Shown here: in pieces, positions 1 to 9,212 of the stretch
How positions within the stretch are numbered: position 1 is the first letter of the stretch
Layout of the letters: each line of letters starts with the position of its first letter
Source: Candidatus Zhuqueibacterota bacterium
Lineage (GTDB): Bacteria > Zhuqueibacterota > Zhuqueibacteria > Residuimicrobiales > Krinioviventaceae
Assembly: GCA_016928775.1 (NCBI GenBank)
Contig: JAFGKD010000086.1
Coordinates: 62,001-126,000, forward strand
Direction: 5' to 3'
DNA length: 64,000 bases
The notes under the pieces: generated by a model
Told to the model about the DNA's origin: nothing
The model's database searches: none
The model's input: only the letters and a program-made list of their open reading frames with translations
Position numbers and translations under genes: made by a program

Positions 1-2813
1 ACCAGGGCTGTGATGAATTGGGATACGTTAAATGACTCCAACCCGGCTGCTTCATGGTTGGCGGGTGCGTTCGAATTCCATTGCACGGAAGCAGGCACAT
101 TAGATTCAGCAATTTGTGTTCCGTTCAGAAAAGCGACAAAGCCGTCATCGTACCGAACGTTCAGGAGCAGGCTTTTTATATCACCTCGTTCACTCTGAGA
201 AAGTCTAAATTTTATTCGTAGATAACATGATGGATTCGGATTTGCGCCGTCATCGTGCATATCTTCGCTGACGTCGAGAGAGATAAATCCTTCATAACCT
301 GAGCCTTTTTCATATCCCACCCCGCCGGGTGCACCGCGACACAAGCGCCAGGATGCGTCATCATAGTCCGCTGCAGTGCGCCAATCCGTGCCGATATTTG
401 CTTTTGGCACCAGAACCCGCTTTTGGGCGTGCTCGGGTACAAGTACTGTTTCATTTCCGGGATCAGAGGGTTGCGACAGCAGTGGATCCGAGCCATCAAG
501 GGTGTAATAAATCGATCCTGCGGCAACTGACATGCTGAGTTCATCCCCTGATTTGATAATTCTGCTGTCGACCGGTTGATTATTCACCATAAATTGTGGC
601 GCAGCAATATCGGGAAACAATTCGACTGCGCGCAATTGCGCGATCAATGTGTTGGTCCGACTGGGAAAATAATCGTTCAGCAGATAATCCTGCTCATCCT
701 GCCAGTATTGTTTGTCATACAGATCAAAAGGTCCCTGTTCTTGGTAGCGATGGACATCGCGACGATAGTCGCCCCAGCGCGCGGATTCGGCGATTATGGC
801 CAGATCGATCTGCTGGGCGCGATTCCTCCAGCGTGCAGCACTCGCTTCCGGTGTCAAAGCGCCACCGTTGTAGCAGTGCAGCTGAAGCCGGTCGGCAAAA
901 AGGCGTCGAAAATCGGCATTTCGGATTAGGCGCTGGAACAAACCGCTGGGACAATTGTCATTATTTTCATTGATGACGTTTTCGTTCACTTCTTTCAGGA
1001 TATGCTCGGCATCCCAGCTGAAAAATTGAAATCCATTGCCAGGCTGAACTCTATTCCGAATAGCCACCCAATTGTGATGATCCCAATCCGTGTTACCGCC
1101 ATAAAAATTGAGAATCATATAATCGACAAGATTGACAATGTCGACATAAGCCTCGTAGTTCGAATTGGCGCTGCCGTCCGGATTATTACCTTGGATTCGC
1201 TGATAATTTTCAGCAGTGGAAAGATCACGACGAGCCAATGTCATCATATCATTCCACGCCGCAATCGTGCCATCCACCACGCTGGTATAATCCTTGATCA
1301 CATCGTAATCCAGCGCATCACCGCCGAGATAGGATTCAGCAAATTCGCGATCAAGGCGTTCCGTGGGATTGTAAAGTCCCCAGTACAATCCATTGACGTA
1401 TAAATGAACGTAACGGCCATGGCCGGCCGGCTGGCCCATGGCGTGCTGGGTGTCTTTGGCCCACATGTCGCGTCCAAAATTGCCACGCCGGCGCTCGCCG
1501 TGGCTCCAGTGAATCCATTCATTACCGAAACCGGCGCGCAATGTGATCGTGTTAAAACTTTGCACGGCGTTTTCAAAGAGCGGATAGTTCAGCCGAGTGG
1601 GACCATATTCACTCTTGAAAACCAGCCTGAAGGAATGTTTGGGCGATTTTTCCGGGCGGCGACTGTGTCCTCCCTGCAATCTGAGACCGCAGTTGACTTG
1701 AAATTCCTCGCTGCCGTCCGCAGTAAAAAATTCGGCGGACGCCGGACGCTCCCAGTCATCGCCCAAACCGGGCACATCGCCGGCTTCCGGCGGCCCGGTA
1801 TAGATATAAATGCCGCCTTCGTCCGCATCCGTGCTGTGGGAAAACAGATTTTCTTTTTTGGTAACCAGCGAGAGTGTCGGAATGGACAACAAGGCTTCCT
1901 TCATAAAAGGCGCGTAAAGAGGATTTTCTGTTATGTCCGGATCCATTTCATAATCAGCGATAGCTGTTCCAGCAATAGCGGTATAAGGGCCCCATTCGTC
2001 AGGATAGCCAGGCGGATCATTAGGCTGCGCCAAAACATCATCTAAAAAAAGATAGGTGTGCGTCATTGGCGCGCTGGTCAAATCGCCGGACAAACAAACA
2101 ATGGCTCGCAGGACAGTCGTTGTGGTGATAAAAATTGGTTCTGTATAACGGTTAGCGGATGACCGTCTCGGCTCGCTGCCATCGCGCGTATAATAAATCT
2201 CGGCATTGGCCAGCTCTGATATGAGCTGTACCTGAAAAGGCGACTCATAAAAGCCGCGCTGGTGGCTAAAGTGAGGCGGCGGCAACATGTTGTGGGATTC
2301 GAATCGGTTCACGGCCCCGGGAGTCGGCCTGGTTGAAGCGATATAGTCGCCATCTACATAGCAGTATGAAACATCTGCGAATTGCTCAGGAAAAGCGGGA
2401 GCAAACTCTGACAGCACTGTTCCGGCCGCGTCAAAAAGCGCTAAATACTCGCCGTCACCATCCAGCCTAAAATTTGTATGACATTCTCCAGTCGCGTCAG
2501 CGACGTCTTTTCCCGAAGCAAAAATAACAAGATAGCTGTGACTTGCCAGACTTTTTTCCGGAAAAAGCCACTTGCGCGGACTGGCGACATCATCGGTCAG
2601 CGAGTATCCGGCCAAATTCACAGCCGTCGCTGTCGGATTGTATAGTTCAATCCAGTCCGAATAGACGCCGTCCTTGTCCGCTAACGTGGTCGAGTTGATG
2701 GCCATAAACTCATTGATGCGCACGGTCTGAGTCAGTGCAAACGGTGCGGGACAAATCAATAAAGTGAATCCCATCCCGCAGATAATAAAGATATATTTCA
2801 AAGAATGATGCAT
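1..2813 (-). CDS. CotH-family secreted protein with lamin-tail domain (3' end outside window)
   Basis: An open frame of at least 937 codons begins at ATG 2813 and runs off the left edge without a stop. A signal peptide (residues 1-25) is followed by a lamin-tail domain (about 26-135, with TVRINEFMAIN and DWIELYNPT), a chitobiase-type Fn3 domain (about 160-230, with YYTRDGSEP), and a CotH-like region (about 290-680). The CotH region shows GLRLQGGHSRR..KSPKHSFRL, HLYVNGLYWGLYNPTERLD and FFSWDAEHIL. A second chitobiase-like YYTLDGSDP repeat and a jelly-roll-like module follow. CotH proteins are atypical protein kinases or surface proteins; in environmental bacteria this LTD-CotH layout is usually secreted and of unknown role. 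It lies 24 nt downstream of the Gfo/Idh gene on the same strand, so co-transcription is likely. A C-terminal sorting domain may lie outside the window. The ribosome site is weak (GGAT). Confidence 0.85.
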   Translation of the reverse strand, partial: MHHSLKYIFIICGMGFTLLICPAPFALTQTVRINEFMAINSTTLADKDGVYSDWIELYNPTATAVNLAGYSLTDDVASPRKWLFPEKSLASHSYLVIFASGKDVADATGECHTNFRLDGDGEYLALFDAAGTVLSEFAPAFPEQFADVSYCYVDGDYIASTRPTPGAVNRFESHNMLPPPHFSHQRGFYESPFQVQLISELANAEIYYTRDGSEPRRSSANRYTEPIFITTTTVLRAIVCLSGDLTSAPMTHTYLFLDDVLAQPNDPPGYPDEWGPYTAIAGTAIADYEMDPDITENPLYAPFMKEALLSIPTLSLVTKKENLFSHSTDADEGGIYIYTGPPEAGDVPGLGDDWERPASAEFFTADGSEEFQVNCGLRLQGGHSRRPEKSPKHSFRLVFKSEYGPTRLNYPLFENAVQSFNTITLRAGFGNEWIHWSHGERRRGNFGRDMWAKDTQHAMGQPAGHGRYVHLYVNGLYWGLYNPTERLDREFAESYLGGDALDYDVIKDYTSVVDGTIAAWNDMMTLARRDLSTAENYQRIQGNNPDGSANSNYEAYVDIVNLVDYMILNFYGGNTDWDHHNWVAIRNRVQPGNGFQFFSWDAEHILKEVNENVINENNDNCPSGLFQRLIRNADFRRLFADRLQLHCYNGGALTPEASAARWRNRAQQIDLAIIAESARWGDYRRDVHRYQEQGPFDLYDKQYWQDEQDYLLNDYFPSRTNTLIAQLRAVELFPDIAAPQFMVNNQPVDSRIIKSGDELSMSVAAGSIYYTLDGSDPLLSQPSDPGNETVLVPEHAQKRVLVPKANIGTDWRTAADYDDASWRLCRGAPGGVGYEKGSGYEGFISLDVSEDMHDDGANPNPSCYLRIKFRLSQSERGDIKSLLLNVRYDDGFVAFLNGTQIAESNVPASVQWNSNAPANHEAAGLESFNVSQFITAL

Positions 2814-2837
2814 GTAAAATATCCAAAAATTGATTAA

Positions 2838-4325
2838 CTAAAGCGTCCAGCCTTCACGATACTCATAATGCAGCAGGTTATTGGCTTGTTCGACATTGGT
2901 AATTCGCATATTTTCCGCGTCCCATGCCAGCGTGGTATTTTTATCCTTCATAAACACAGCCACGTTGCCCAGCAGCATGGTTTCCGTCAACGGCCCGGAG
3001 TAGGAAAAATCAGTGCTCGACTGGCCGCCATTTTTTATTGCCTCGATCCATTCTTCGTGAATACCGGGTGAACGCGGGATCGTCGGCTCCGGTTTTTCAT
3101 ACGCCTCCATTGCCGATTCTGGAATGAGCCGCGGTCCGTTGCCGTAATCGCCGTGCATCAGGATCCCTTTATCGCCATAATACAGCACGCCGCTGCCGCC
3201 GGTACCCAGGCGTCTGCCGGCTTCCATCACACTCGGTCGTGGAGGTGTGATGCCGCCATCGCTCCAGGTCAAAGTGACCGGTAGCATGCTGCCGCGCGCC
3301 GCAAACTCGTAGGTCACAACCGTGGCCAGCGGGTAGGCATCATCACTATAGGCGGTTGAGCTCGCCTGAACCGTGACCGGCTGACCGAGATCAAGGGCCC
3401 AGAATGGATGATCGATCAAATGCGCTCCCATATCGCCTAACGCGCCAGTGCCGTAATCACGCCAGCCGCGCCAGTTGAAATGACATACATCGGGGTGATA
3501 CGATTTTTTTGGCGCCGGCCCAAGCCATAAATCCCAGTCTAATGTTTCCGGTATCGCCACTTCCTCGGCCGGCCGCGGGATATCGCCTTGCGGCCAAATG
3601 GGACGATTGGTCCACACCGCCACTTCGCGGACATCCCCGATGGCACCGGCCATCAGCCATTCCTTGATCAAGCGAGCGCCTTCTGTGGCGTGACCTTGAT
3701 TGCCCATTTGGGTGACCACACCAGTCTCTTTGGCGGTTTTGGCTAAAACACGCGCTTCATAAATGGTGCGGGTCAACGGTTTTTGACAGAATACATGCTT
3801 GCCCATTTTCATCGCGTGCATGGCAATCACCGCATGCGTGTGATCCGGTGTCGCAATCACAACAGCGTCGATTTCTTTGAGCTCATCCAACATTTTGCGA
3901 AAATCCTGATAGACCTTGGCTTTTGGATAGTGCTCGATCGTCTTTTTTGCATAGTCCAGATCAACGTCACAAATGGCATAAACATTGGCCAATTCTTTGG
4001 GTTGACGCCACCGGCGTCGCCGTTCGCGCCGTTCCTGTTGTTCGGGCGTTAAATCCGCAGCCGTTTGCTCTGCCTCCGCTTCCTCTTTTTTCCATTGCTC
4101 CAGCATGGCATCCGGTGTTTTAATGGACATCAAATTGCGCTCCCCCATGCCGCCAACGCCAATCCCGGCGATATTGAGCATGTCACTTGGCGCCATGTAG
4201 GCCGGACCACCCAGGACATGCCGCGGGACAATGGTAAAAAGTGCTGTGGAGGCACCAACAGCACCAACGAACTGCCGTCGTGATATTGTTGTGGTTTCAT
4301 GCATCGGATTCTTCGGCTCTTTCAT
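2838..4325 (-). CDS. TAT-exported Gfo/Idh/MocA-family oxidoreductase
   Basis: A predicted periplasmic NAD(P)-dependent sugar or cyclitol oxidoreductase. The start at 4325 (MKEPKNPM) is chosen because AAAGGAG lies at 4332-4340; an upstream in-frame start lacks one. The N-terminus carries a twin-arginine signal (SRRQFVGA, then a hydrophobic stretch ending VPRHVLGG). A Rossmann motif GIGVGGMG follows. A charged Glu/Arg-rich insert of about 45 residues (around 80-125) interrupts the nucleotide-binding domain. The usual EKP cofactor motif is QKP (CQKPLTRT), and the active-site signature is GDMGAHLIDH. TAT export of Gfo/Idh proteins fits a tightly bound cofactor, as in Zymomonas glucose-fructose oxidoreductase. 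The substrate cannot be inferred. It is first in a likely operon with the CotH gene. Confidence 0.93.
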   Translation of the reverse strand: MKEPKNPMHETTTISRRQFVGAVGASTALFTIVPRHVLGGPAYMAPSDMLNIAGIGVGGMGERNLMSIKTPDAMLEQWKKEEAEAEQTAADLTPEQQERRERRRRWRQPKELANVYAICDVDLDYAKKTIEHYPKAKVYQDFRKMLDELKEIDAVVIATPDHTHAVIAMHAMKMGKHVFCQKPLTRTIYEARVLAKTAKETGVVTQMGNQGHATEGARLIKEWLMAGAIGDVREVAVWTNRPIWPQGDIPRPAEEVAIPETLDWDLWLGPAPKKSYHPDVCHFNWRGWRDYGTGALGDMGAHLIDHPFWALDLGQPVTVQASSTAYSDDAYPLATVVTYEFAARGSMLPVTLTWSDGGITPPRPSVMEAGRRLGTGGSGVLYYGDKGILMHGDYGNGPRLIPESAMEAYEKPEPTIPRSPGIHEEWIEAIKNGGQSSTDFSYSGPLTETMLLGNVAVFMKDKNTTLAWDAENMRITNVEQANNLLHYEYREGWTL

Positions 4326-4404
4326 ATAAAACTCTCCTTTAAGCGTTGAAAGTTGGTTGTATACCATATTAAGTCATTGTAGAATTTTAATCCAGTTGTA
4401 TTTC

Positions 4405-4435
4405 AAGTGAAACGTCAAACGTGAGACGTGAAACA
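4405..4435. repeat. GTTTGAC/GTTTCAC-type intergenic repeat, single arm
   Basis: A short run of AACGTCAAACGTGAGACGTG-type units between two minus-strand genes. The same units recur as inverted pairs at 14092-14189 and 23009-23105. Only one arm is evident here. Confidence 0.55.
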
Positions 4436-4491
4436 TTTTGCGCGCTATAGTTTTGCATAACTGCTTCCAATACAAAATTTGTCAGCTAATC

Positions 4492-6618
4492 TCAAGGCAT
4501 TCTTCCCAGTCCCTCAAAATGCACAGTCCAACTGCCGTCATGTGGAAATCCGGGTGCATGCACCTCCGGTGCACCATCCCAGCCAGCCGCCATCATGGCG
4601 ATCGCGGCCAAGAGTCCGCCATTGCCCGGCAAATAGAGCGGCAACCTGTCGGATTGGTAATTGTGACCGTTATTCAGATAGGTGTTTTTTTGTGTATCCA
4701 TCAGCAAAGCATCGACGGCGATATCGGGTCGACCAACACGGGCGGCGGTCATAGCGACCAGGGGATAATCCCAACCCCAGGTGCGTTGCCAATTCCATGA
4801 GGTTTTCACCTGCAGCACCGTTCGCCGCATCATCTCAATATCGATATGGTCATTCGGCAGCATGCCGTAGGCCCCTAACAAAGTTGGATGGTCATTGCGG
4901 TTGAAATCATCGGTAAATGTGTTTAAAGCTGTTTCAGCATTTTGGTATAATCCGTTATTTGTCGGCAGATCTGCAAGGTTCTGGATAATGTGATCCCATT
5001 TTTCCTGGCGATCGAGTCCCAACCGCTCGCGCCAGCGCTGCGCTGTCTTTAGTCCAAAGCTCCAATAAGCCAGTTCAAATGCCGGATTTTTGGTCTCATT
5101 GGGAGGATATATTTCCTGCGCCGGAATCAGGGGTGGACCAAGGACATAACGGTTAGCGGGCGCGTCCCAGTGTACAAACGAAGCCATAAAATCAGCTGTC
5201 TCAAACACGATATCTTTGTACTGTTCCAAGATTCTGTTGTCACGATAATGACGGTAGAGCAGCTCGGCATAATAGATTGGATGCGGCTGCTGCCAGATGA
5301 GAAAGACGCCAACGCGCGATGGACTGTCGAATCCGTCCGGCGACGTCATCTTGGGCCACCGGACGCCCGCGTACCCCTGGAGCTCGGCTTTGGCGCGAGC
5401 TGCGGGCAAAATGGATTTATACCAAAACAACGACTTTTCGAGCAGCAGCGGTCGTCCCCACAGCACAAAATGCACGGCATGCCACCAATGCATTTCCAGG
5501 TGATATTTGCCGTACCAGCTATTGGCCGTCAGACCGGTCTCCTGCGGCGGCAGTGATCCACTGCACTGTATGGCCGTCAAGTATTGCGACAAGATGATCC
5601 GCCGTTCCAGTTCGGCAGATCTGGGATCGGCGCTGTGGGACAAATCCACTGCGCCGCCGGTTTGCCAGAAATGATGCCAATGCTTTTTTGCTTTATCGAA
5701 TGTGATCGTAGCATTATCTTTTTGTTTTTTCAGTACAGGAGAAAACTGGCATGTAAAATCAAACTGCTTTTCACTTTTAATCACCAAAACGAAAACATGT
5801 TGCTCTACCTGCTTGAAATCGGCGTAACCGCGCCAGTGGATAGTGACATAATAAACAGTTGCATCGAGTTGTCGCTTGAGTGTGACGTTATGCTCGCCGC
5901 GCGCAATAATCGTCGAGGTATGGCGACTCGGATTATTCCAGTCAGCCGCTGTTTTCCCCCAGTCCAGTGAACCGTAGGGAAATTCAAATCCAATGGCCAG
6001 GTGTGCGTCGGCTAAAGAAGGAGATGCGACATGAACGGCGATCTGGTCGATTTCAGGATGCGCGCAGGTTTCGACGGTCATCGGGTGACCTGCCAAAGTG
6101 AACGAACTTTTGACAAGCCCATGCCAAATATCCATCACCTGATCAATGTCGCGAATGTCCGACGACTGATAATCAGCTAATTCGGGGGACAGACGTTTAA
6201 AGCCAATGCGTCCCAGATGTAGTCGATGTGGATTGGCGCGTAAGTAGTGCGCTGCTGCGGAATTCATAATGGATGCATACGGCACGTCACGACCATAGGT
6301 ATTGACATATTCCCAGGTGTGCTCGGCGTGATAACCCTCCACATTGGGAATGCTGTGCCAGCCCCAGTTTGATAATGTGGTCAGCGGGATGCCGTTTTCG
6401 TAAAAATCGGCTAATGTTTGCAGGCCCGTGACATCGGCGGTGCAGGCAAAATCGCCATTGCCGACAGTGAATGGCGAAAGAACATCGATTTGGCTCAAGG
6501 TCGGCATATGACGCAACACCAGGGATTTTCGATTGAGGCGATGCCCGGATGTTTCATTTCGGCACCCGGGCAGAGAAAGGCAAAAAAGAATAAAAAAAAC
6601 GATCGCGTGTTTTCTCAC
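4492..6618 (-). CDS. GH65-like six-hairpin glycosidase, predicted lipoprotein
   Basis: A predicted (alpha/alpha)6-barrel carbohydrate enzyme. I chose the GTG start at 6618 because GGAG sits 6 nt upstream; the frame is open further to 6720 but that extension has no signal-like start. The N-terminus VRKHAIVFFILFCLSLPGC reads as a lipoprotein signal with Cys near residue 19. A beta-sandwich region (about 25-270, with FTVGNGDFACTADVTGLQT) precedes the helical barrel. The barrel has YHLEMHWWHAVHF, FWYKSILPAARAKA and GPPLIPAQEIYPPNE, which resemble the FWDTE, YRY..L..A and GPDE regions of GH65 phosphorylases and hydrolases. By that alignment the Glu in PAQE is the best general-acid candidate (inference). 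Family membership is by pattern only; another clan GH-L or six-hairpin family is possible. Confidence 0.7.
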   Translation of the reverse strand: MRKHAIVFFILFCLSLPGCRNETSGHRLNRKSLVLRHMPTLSQIDVLSPFTVGNGDFACTADVTGLQTLADFYENGIPLTTLSNWGWHSIPNVEGYHAEHTWEYVNTYGRDVPYASIMNSAAAHYLRANPHRLHLGRIGFKRLSPELADYQSSDIRDIDQVMDIWHGLVKSSFTLAGHPMTVETCAHPEIDQIAVHVASPSLADAHLAIGFEFPYGSLDWGKTAADWNNPSRHTSTIIARGEHNVTLKRQLDATVYYVTIHWRGYADFKQVEQHVFVLVIKSEKQFDFTCQFSPVLKKQKDNATITFDKAKKHWHHFWQTGGAVDLSHSADPRSAELERRIILSQYLTAIQCSGSLPPQETGLTANSWYGKYHLEMHWWHAVHFVLWGRPLLLEKSLFWYKSILPAARAKAELQGYAGVRWPKMTSPDGFDSPSRVGVFLIWQQPHPIYYAELLYRHYRDNRILEQYKDIVFETADFMASFVHWDAPANRYVLGPPLIPAQEIYPPNETKNPAFELAYWSFGLKTAQRWRERLGLDRQEKWDHIIQNLADLPTNNGLYQNAETALNTFTDDFNRNDHPTLLGAYGMLPNDHIDIEMMRRTVLQVKTSWNWQRTWGWDYPLVAMTAARVGRPDIAVDALLMDTQKNTYLNNGHNYQSDRLPLYLPGNGGLLAAIAMMAAGWDGAPEVHAPGFPHDGSWTVHFEGLGRMP

Positions 6619-6716
6619 ACAATTCTCCAGTGGCCAGATCACCATTTTCGGCAAATCCCATGTCTGTGCTCCAGATGGCTGGCATCTCACCAATGTATCT
6701 GGCGGCAAACTGCATA

Positions 6717-8477
6717 TCACTTCACTACAGCCATTTTTTTCACCTCAGCAAAACCATCTGTTGACAACTTGTAAAAGTAGAGTCCGGTTGCCAGATGGTC
6801 GGCATCGAACAGGATGTCGTGTCTGCCAGCGGCAAACTCGCCCGCTGCAATCTCTTGAACAACGTTTCCCAGAATATCATAAAGTATTAGCCGTATGTCG
6901 CTTTTTTTCGGCACATGGAATGATATGGTTGTGCTCGGATTAAAAGGATTCGGGTAATTTTGCTGCAGGACAAAGTTGGATGGTTGCTGCTGTGGTTTCG
7001 TTTGCACATCGACAATGATGCCCGTCCCTTCTTCAAAAGTGATAAAACGATCGGCTTCCACATTCGTTTCCACATCGACGGTGCCCATGGGCCAGGTCAC
7101 GATCAGACTGTCGACCACCGCAGCGCTGCCAAGGCCAAAATGTGCCCACGGATAACCGGCCGTCATGCCGCCGTTGCCACCACCTTCGATTTGGCGTACC
7201 TGACTGAGGTCGCCGGTGACAAGACGTACACGCGCACCAATGCCATCATGATTACTCACAGTGCCTCGCGGTTTGATGACCAACCAATGATTCGAGTTGC
7301 CTTCATTGTGCATGAGCAGTTTTTCCAGTTCGTTAAAATAGATATCGAGAAAGCCATCGTTATCATAGTCGACAAAAGTTGCGGTACGATAGGTCCCTTC
7401 AACACCCACTCCGGTAGCTTCGCTCACATCGACGAACTCGCGATCCGCCCCGCTACCATCATTGCGATACAACACTTGCGTGCCGCCATTTGCGCCGATC
7501 AACAAATCCAAATCGCCATCATTATCATAGTCGCCCCAGCAGAGTCCGCGTGAAAAGCCACCTGGTCCTGCCAGGCCAAGGTCCGGCGCAACGTCCGTAA
7601 AAATATCACCATCATTGCGATAGAGCATATCGCCTTCACCGGTATTACCGCCGGTCCAGGTGATAATGAACAGGTCCATATCGCCGTCATTATCATAATC
7701 ACCCCAACTGGAAGCGATGGCGGCGTTTGATTCGATTTCCAGACCATCTGATACGAGGACAAAGATCGAAGCCTCATTGCGCAACAGCAAACTCGTTTCC
7801 AGTGGTGAACGAATGGCCGGCAACCAGAGGTCGAGGTCATTATCACTGTCGTAATCGACAAAAAACGGATTCCAGGCTTCAACTTCAATTTGCCAGCCCA
7901 GGATATCTTCGGCGACATTGGTGAAAACACCACCATCGTTGTTGAGCAGTCGTGCATAAACATCGGGATGTGTCGTCACCCCCTGGTCATAGCCTGAATA
8001 GGCGATGTCAAGATCGCCATCCTTGTCATAGTCGCCAACTGTACATTGCCAGAGTTGAACACCGCTGTCTAACTCGGATAATCCGGATTCACTTGTAATA
8101 TTTGAGAAGACGCCACCATCATTCTGAAAAATTTTGACGCCTGAATTCATCGAGATGAGATCGAGATCGTAATCATTGTCAATATCACACCAGACAGCGC
8201 CAGTCGGGTAGCCGCCAATAGTGTCGACAATTGCAGCTTGTTCAATGACATTGATCAGCGTATCGCCGTCATTTCGATACAAAGCGTGCGGATTGGCGGA
8301 GATGAACAGGTCCAGGTCGCCGTCGCCATCATAGTCGCCCCAGGCGCAGCCAAAACGCCCGGTGGTGACATTTTGGATGCCCATGTTGTTGGGTACAGCT
8401 GTGAACGTCACTTCTTGTGCGACAAGCATCCCAAAAGTGATGAGAACAACGAAAATCACGTAGTAAAAATTTCTCAT
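6717..8477 (-). CDS. FG-GAP/VCBS repeat protein with UnbV/ASPIC domain and C-terminal sorting signal
   Basis: A secreted seven-bladed propeller protein. The ATG at 8477 follows AAGGAGGAAACC, so the upstream extension to 8522 is not used. A signal peptide ends near LVAQ. At least seven calcium-loop repeats of the DxDxDxDL type are present (DGDGDLDLF, NDYDLDLI, DKDGDLDIA, DSDNDLDLW, DNDGDMDLF, DNDGDLDLL, DNDGFLDIY). An ASPIC/UnbV module with NHDGIGARVRL and WAHFGLGSA follows near residues 420-490. The last 90 residues are a sorting domain with QQNYPNPFNPSTTISF. Such domains direct secretion or surface anchoring by the type IX pathway or a related system. The role may be surface carbohydrate or ligand binding (inference). 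Confidence 0.92.
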   Translation of the reverse strand: MRNFYYVIFVVLITFGMLVAQEVTFTAVPNNMGIQNVTTGRFGCAWGDYDGDGDLDLFISANPHALYRNDGDTLINVIEQAAIVDTIGGYPTGAVWCDIDNDYDLDLISMNSGVKIFQNDGGVFSNITSESGLSELDSGVQLWQCTVGDYDKDGDLDIAYSGYDQGVTTHPDVYARLLNNDGGVFTNVAEDILGWQIEVEAWNPFFVDYDSDNDLDLWLPAIRSPLETSLLLRNEASIFVLVSDGLEIESNAAIASSWGDYDNDGDMDLFIITWTGGNTGEGDMLYRNDGDIFTDVAPDLGLAGPGGFSRGLCWGDYDNDGDLDLLIGANGGTQVLYRNDGSGADREFVDVSEATGVGVEGTYRTATFVDYDNDGFLDIYFNELEKLLMHNEGNSNHWLVIKPRGTVSNHDGIGARVRLVTGDLSQVRQIEGGGNGGMTAGYPWAHFGLGSAAVVDSLIVTWPMGTVDVETNVEADRFITFEEGTGIIVDVQTKPQQQPSNFVLQQNYPNPFNPSTTISFHVPKKSDIRLILYDILGNVVQEIAAGEFAAGRHDILFDADHLATGLYFYKLSTDGFAEVKKMAVVK

Positions 8478-8528
8478 GGTTTCCTCCTTTTTGCTAAATG
8501 AAAAGGGTTTTGATTTGGTCATATGGCC

Positions 8529-9176
8529 TTATTTTATGTACAACATCTTTCGAACCTGATACAAATTATCAGCCTTTATAGAGTAGTAATAAATTCCTGC
8601 CGGGACAGGCTGCATCTGATCATCGGTTGCATTCCATGATATGGAGTAATAACCTGGTTCTTTTGTTTCGGACAATAACGTTTTTATTTTGTGCCCCAAT
8701 GTATTGTAAATCTCAATGCGCACAGATGCTTTTTGGGGAATCGCATAGTCGATTGTGGTTGCCGGATTAAAAGGATTCGGATAGTTTTGCGCCAATTCAA
8801 AATTGTGAAGAGTAACCTCCGATTCCACAGCGGTATCCACCAACGTTTCCGGTGGACCCAGGGTATCCTCGGCATCCGAAATATAATCCGCATTGGACTG
8901 TGCATCCGTGATATCTTTGTGTTGCTCTTGCCCTGCCGGTAGTGCCTGCAGCGCGCCAGTTCCGGAGAAATCGACCGGATCTTCAACAAATTCCCAATAT
9001 GTGTCAACTGCTGATTCTCGCATGCCGGCGTAATTCTCTGCTTCCATACAGACAAGTCCATCGTCTCCACTCGACTGCCGGAATTTGGCTTCTTGTGCGC
9101 TAATAGTGTTCTGAAACAGACATACTATTAAAGCGATAAGGATTAGTCTACAAGGCATTTTCAGGAATTTTTGCAT
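8529..9176 (-). CDS. Short secreted protein: partial CBM-like segment plus C-terminal sorting domain
   Basis: A 215-residue exported protein. RBS AAGGAGG lies just before the ATG. After a signal peptide ending near ISAQ there is a fragment that looks like the start of a CBM6/CBM35-type module (DGLVCMEAENYAG, then a Trp-containing stretch and SGTGALQALP). It stops after about 55 residues and is followed directly by a linker and a sorting domain (AQNYPNPFNPATTIDY, then AGIYYYSIK). No catalytic domain is present. It may be a small surface-anchored protein, or the product of an internal deletion that fused the two ends of a larger enzyme. It lies 51 nt upstream of the FG-GAP gene on the same strand, so the two are probably co-transcribed. 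Confidence 0.8.
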   Translation of the reverse strand: MQKFLKMPCRLILIALIVCLFQNTISAQEAKFRQSSGDDGLVCMEAENYAGMRESAVDTYWEFVEDPVDFSGTGALQALPAGQEQHKDITDAQSNADYISDAEDTLGPPETLVDTAVESEVTLHNFELAQNYPNPFNPATTIDYAIPQKASVRIEIYNTLGHKIKTLLSETKEPGYYSISWNATDDQMQPVPAGIYYYSIKADNLYQVRKMLYIK

Positions 9177-9212
9177 CTCGACCTCCTTTTTTAGCTGTAA
9201 TGCTAAAAGCGA

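Noticed and set aside
1002..2045. Long plus-strand open frames at 1002-1403 and 1404-2045
   Set aside because: They are antisense to the continuous CotH-family frame, which has domain motifs; their translations show no recognisable domain or ribosome site.
7499..7963. Out-of-frame open stretch inside the FG-GAP gene, considered as a frameshift
   Set aside because: The main frame is continuous and its calcium-loop repeats are regular, so no frameshift is needed.
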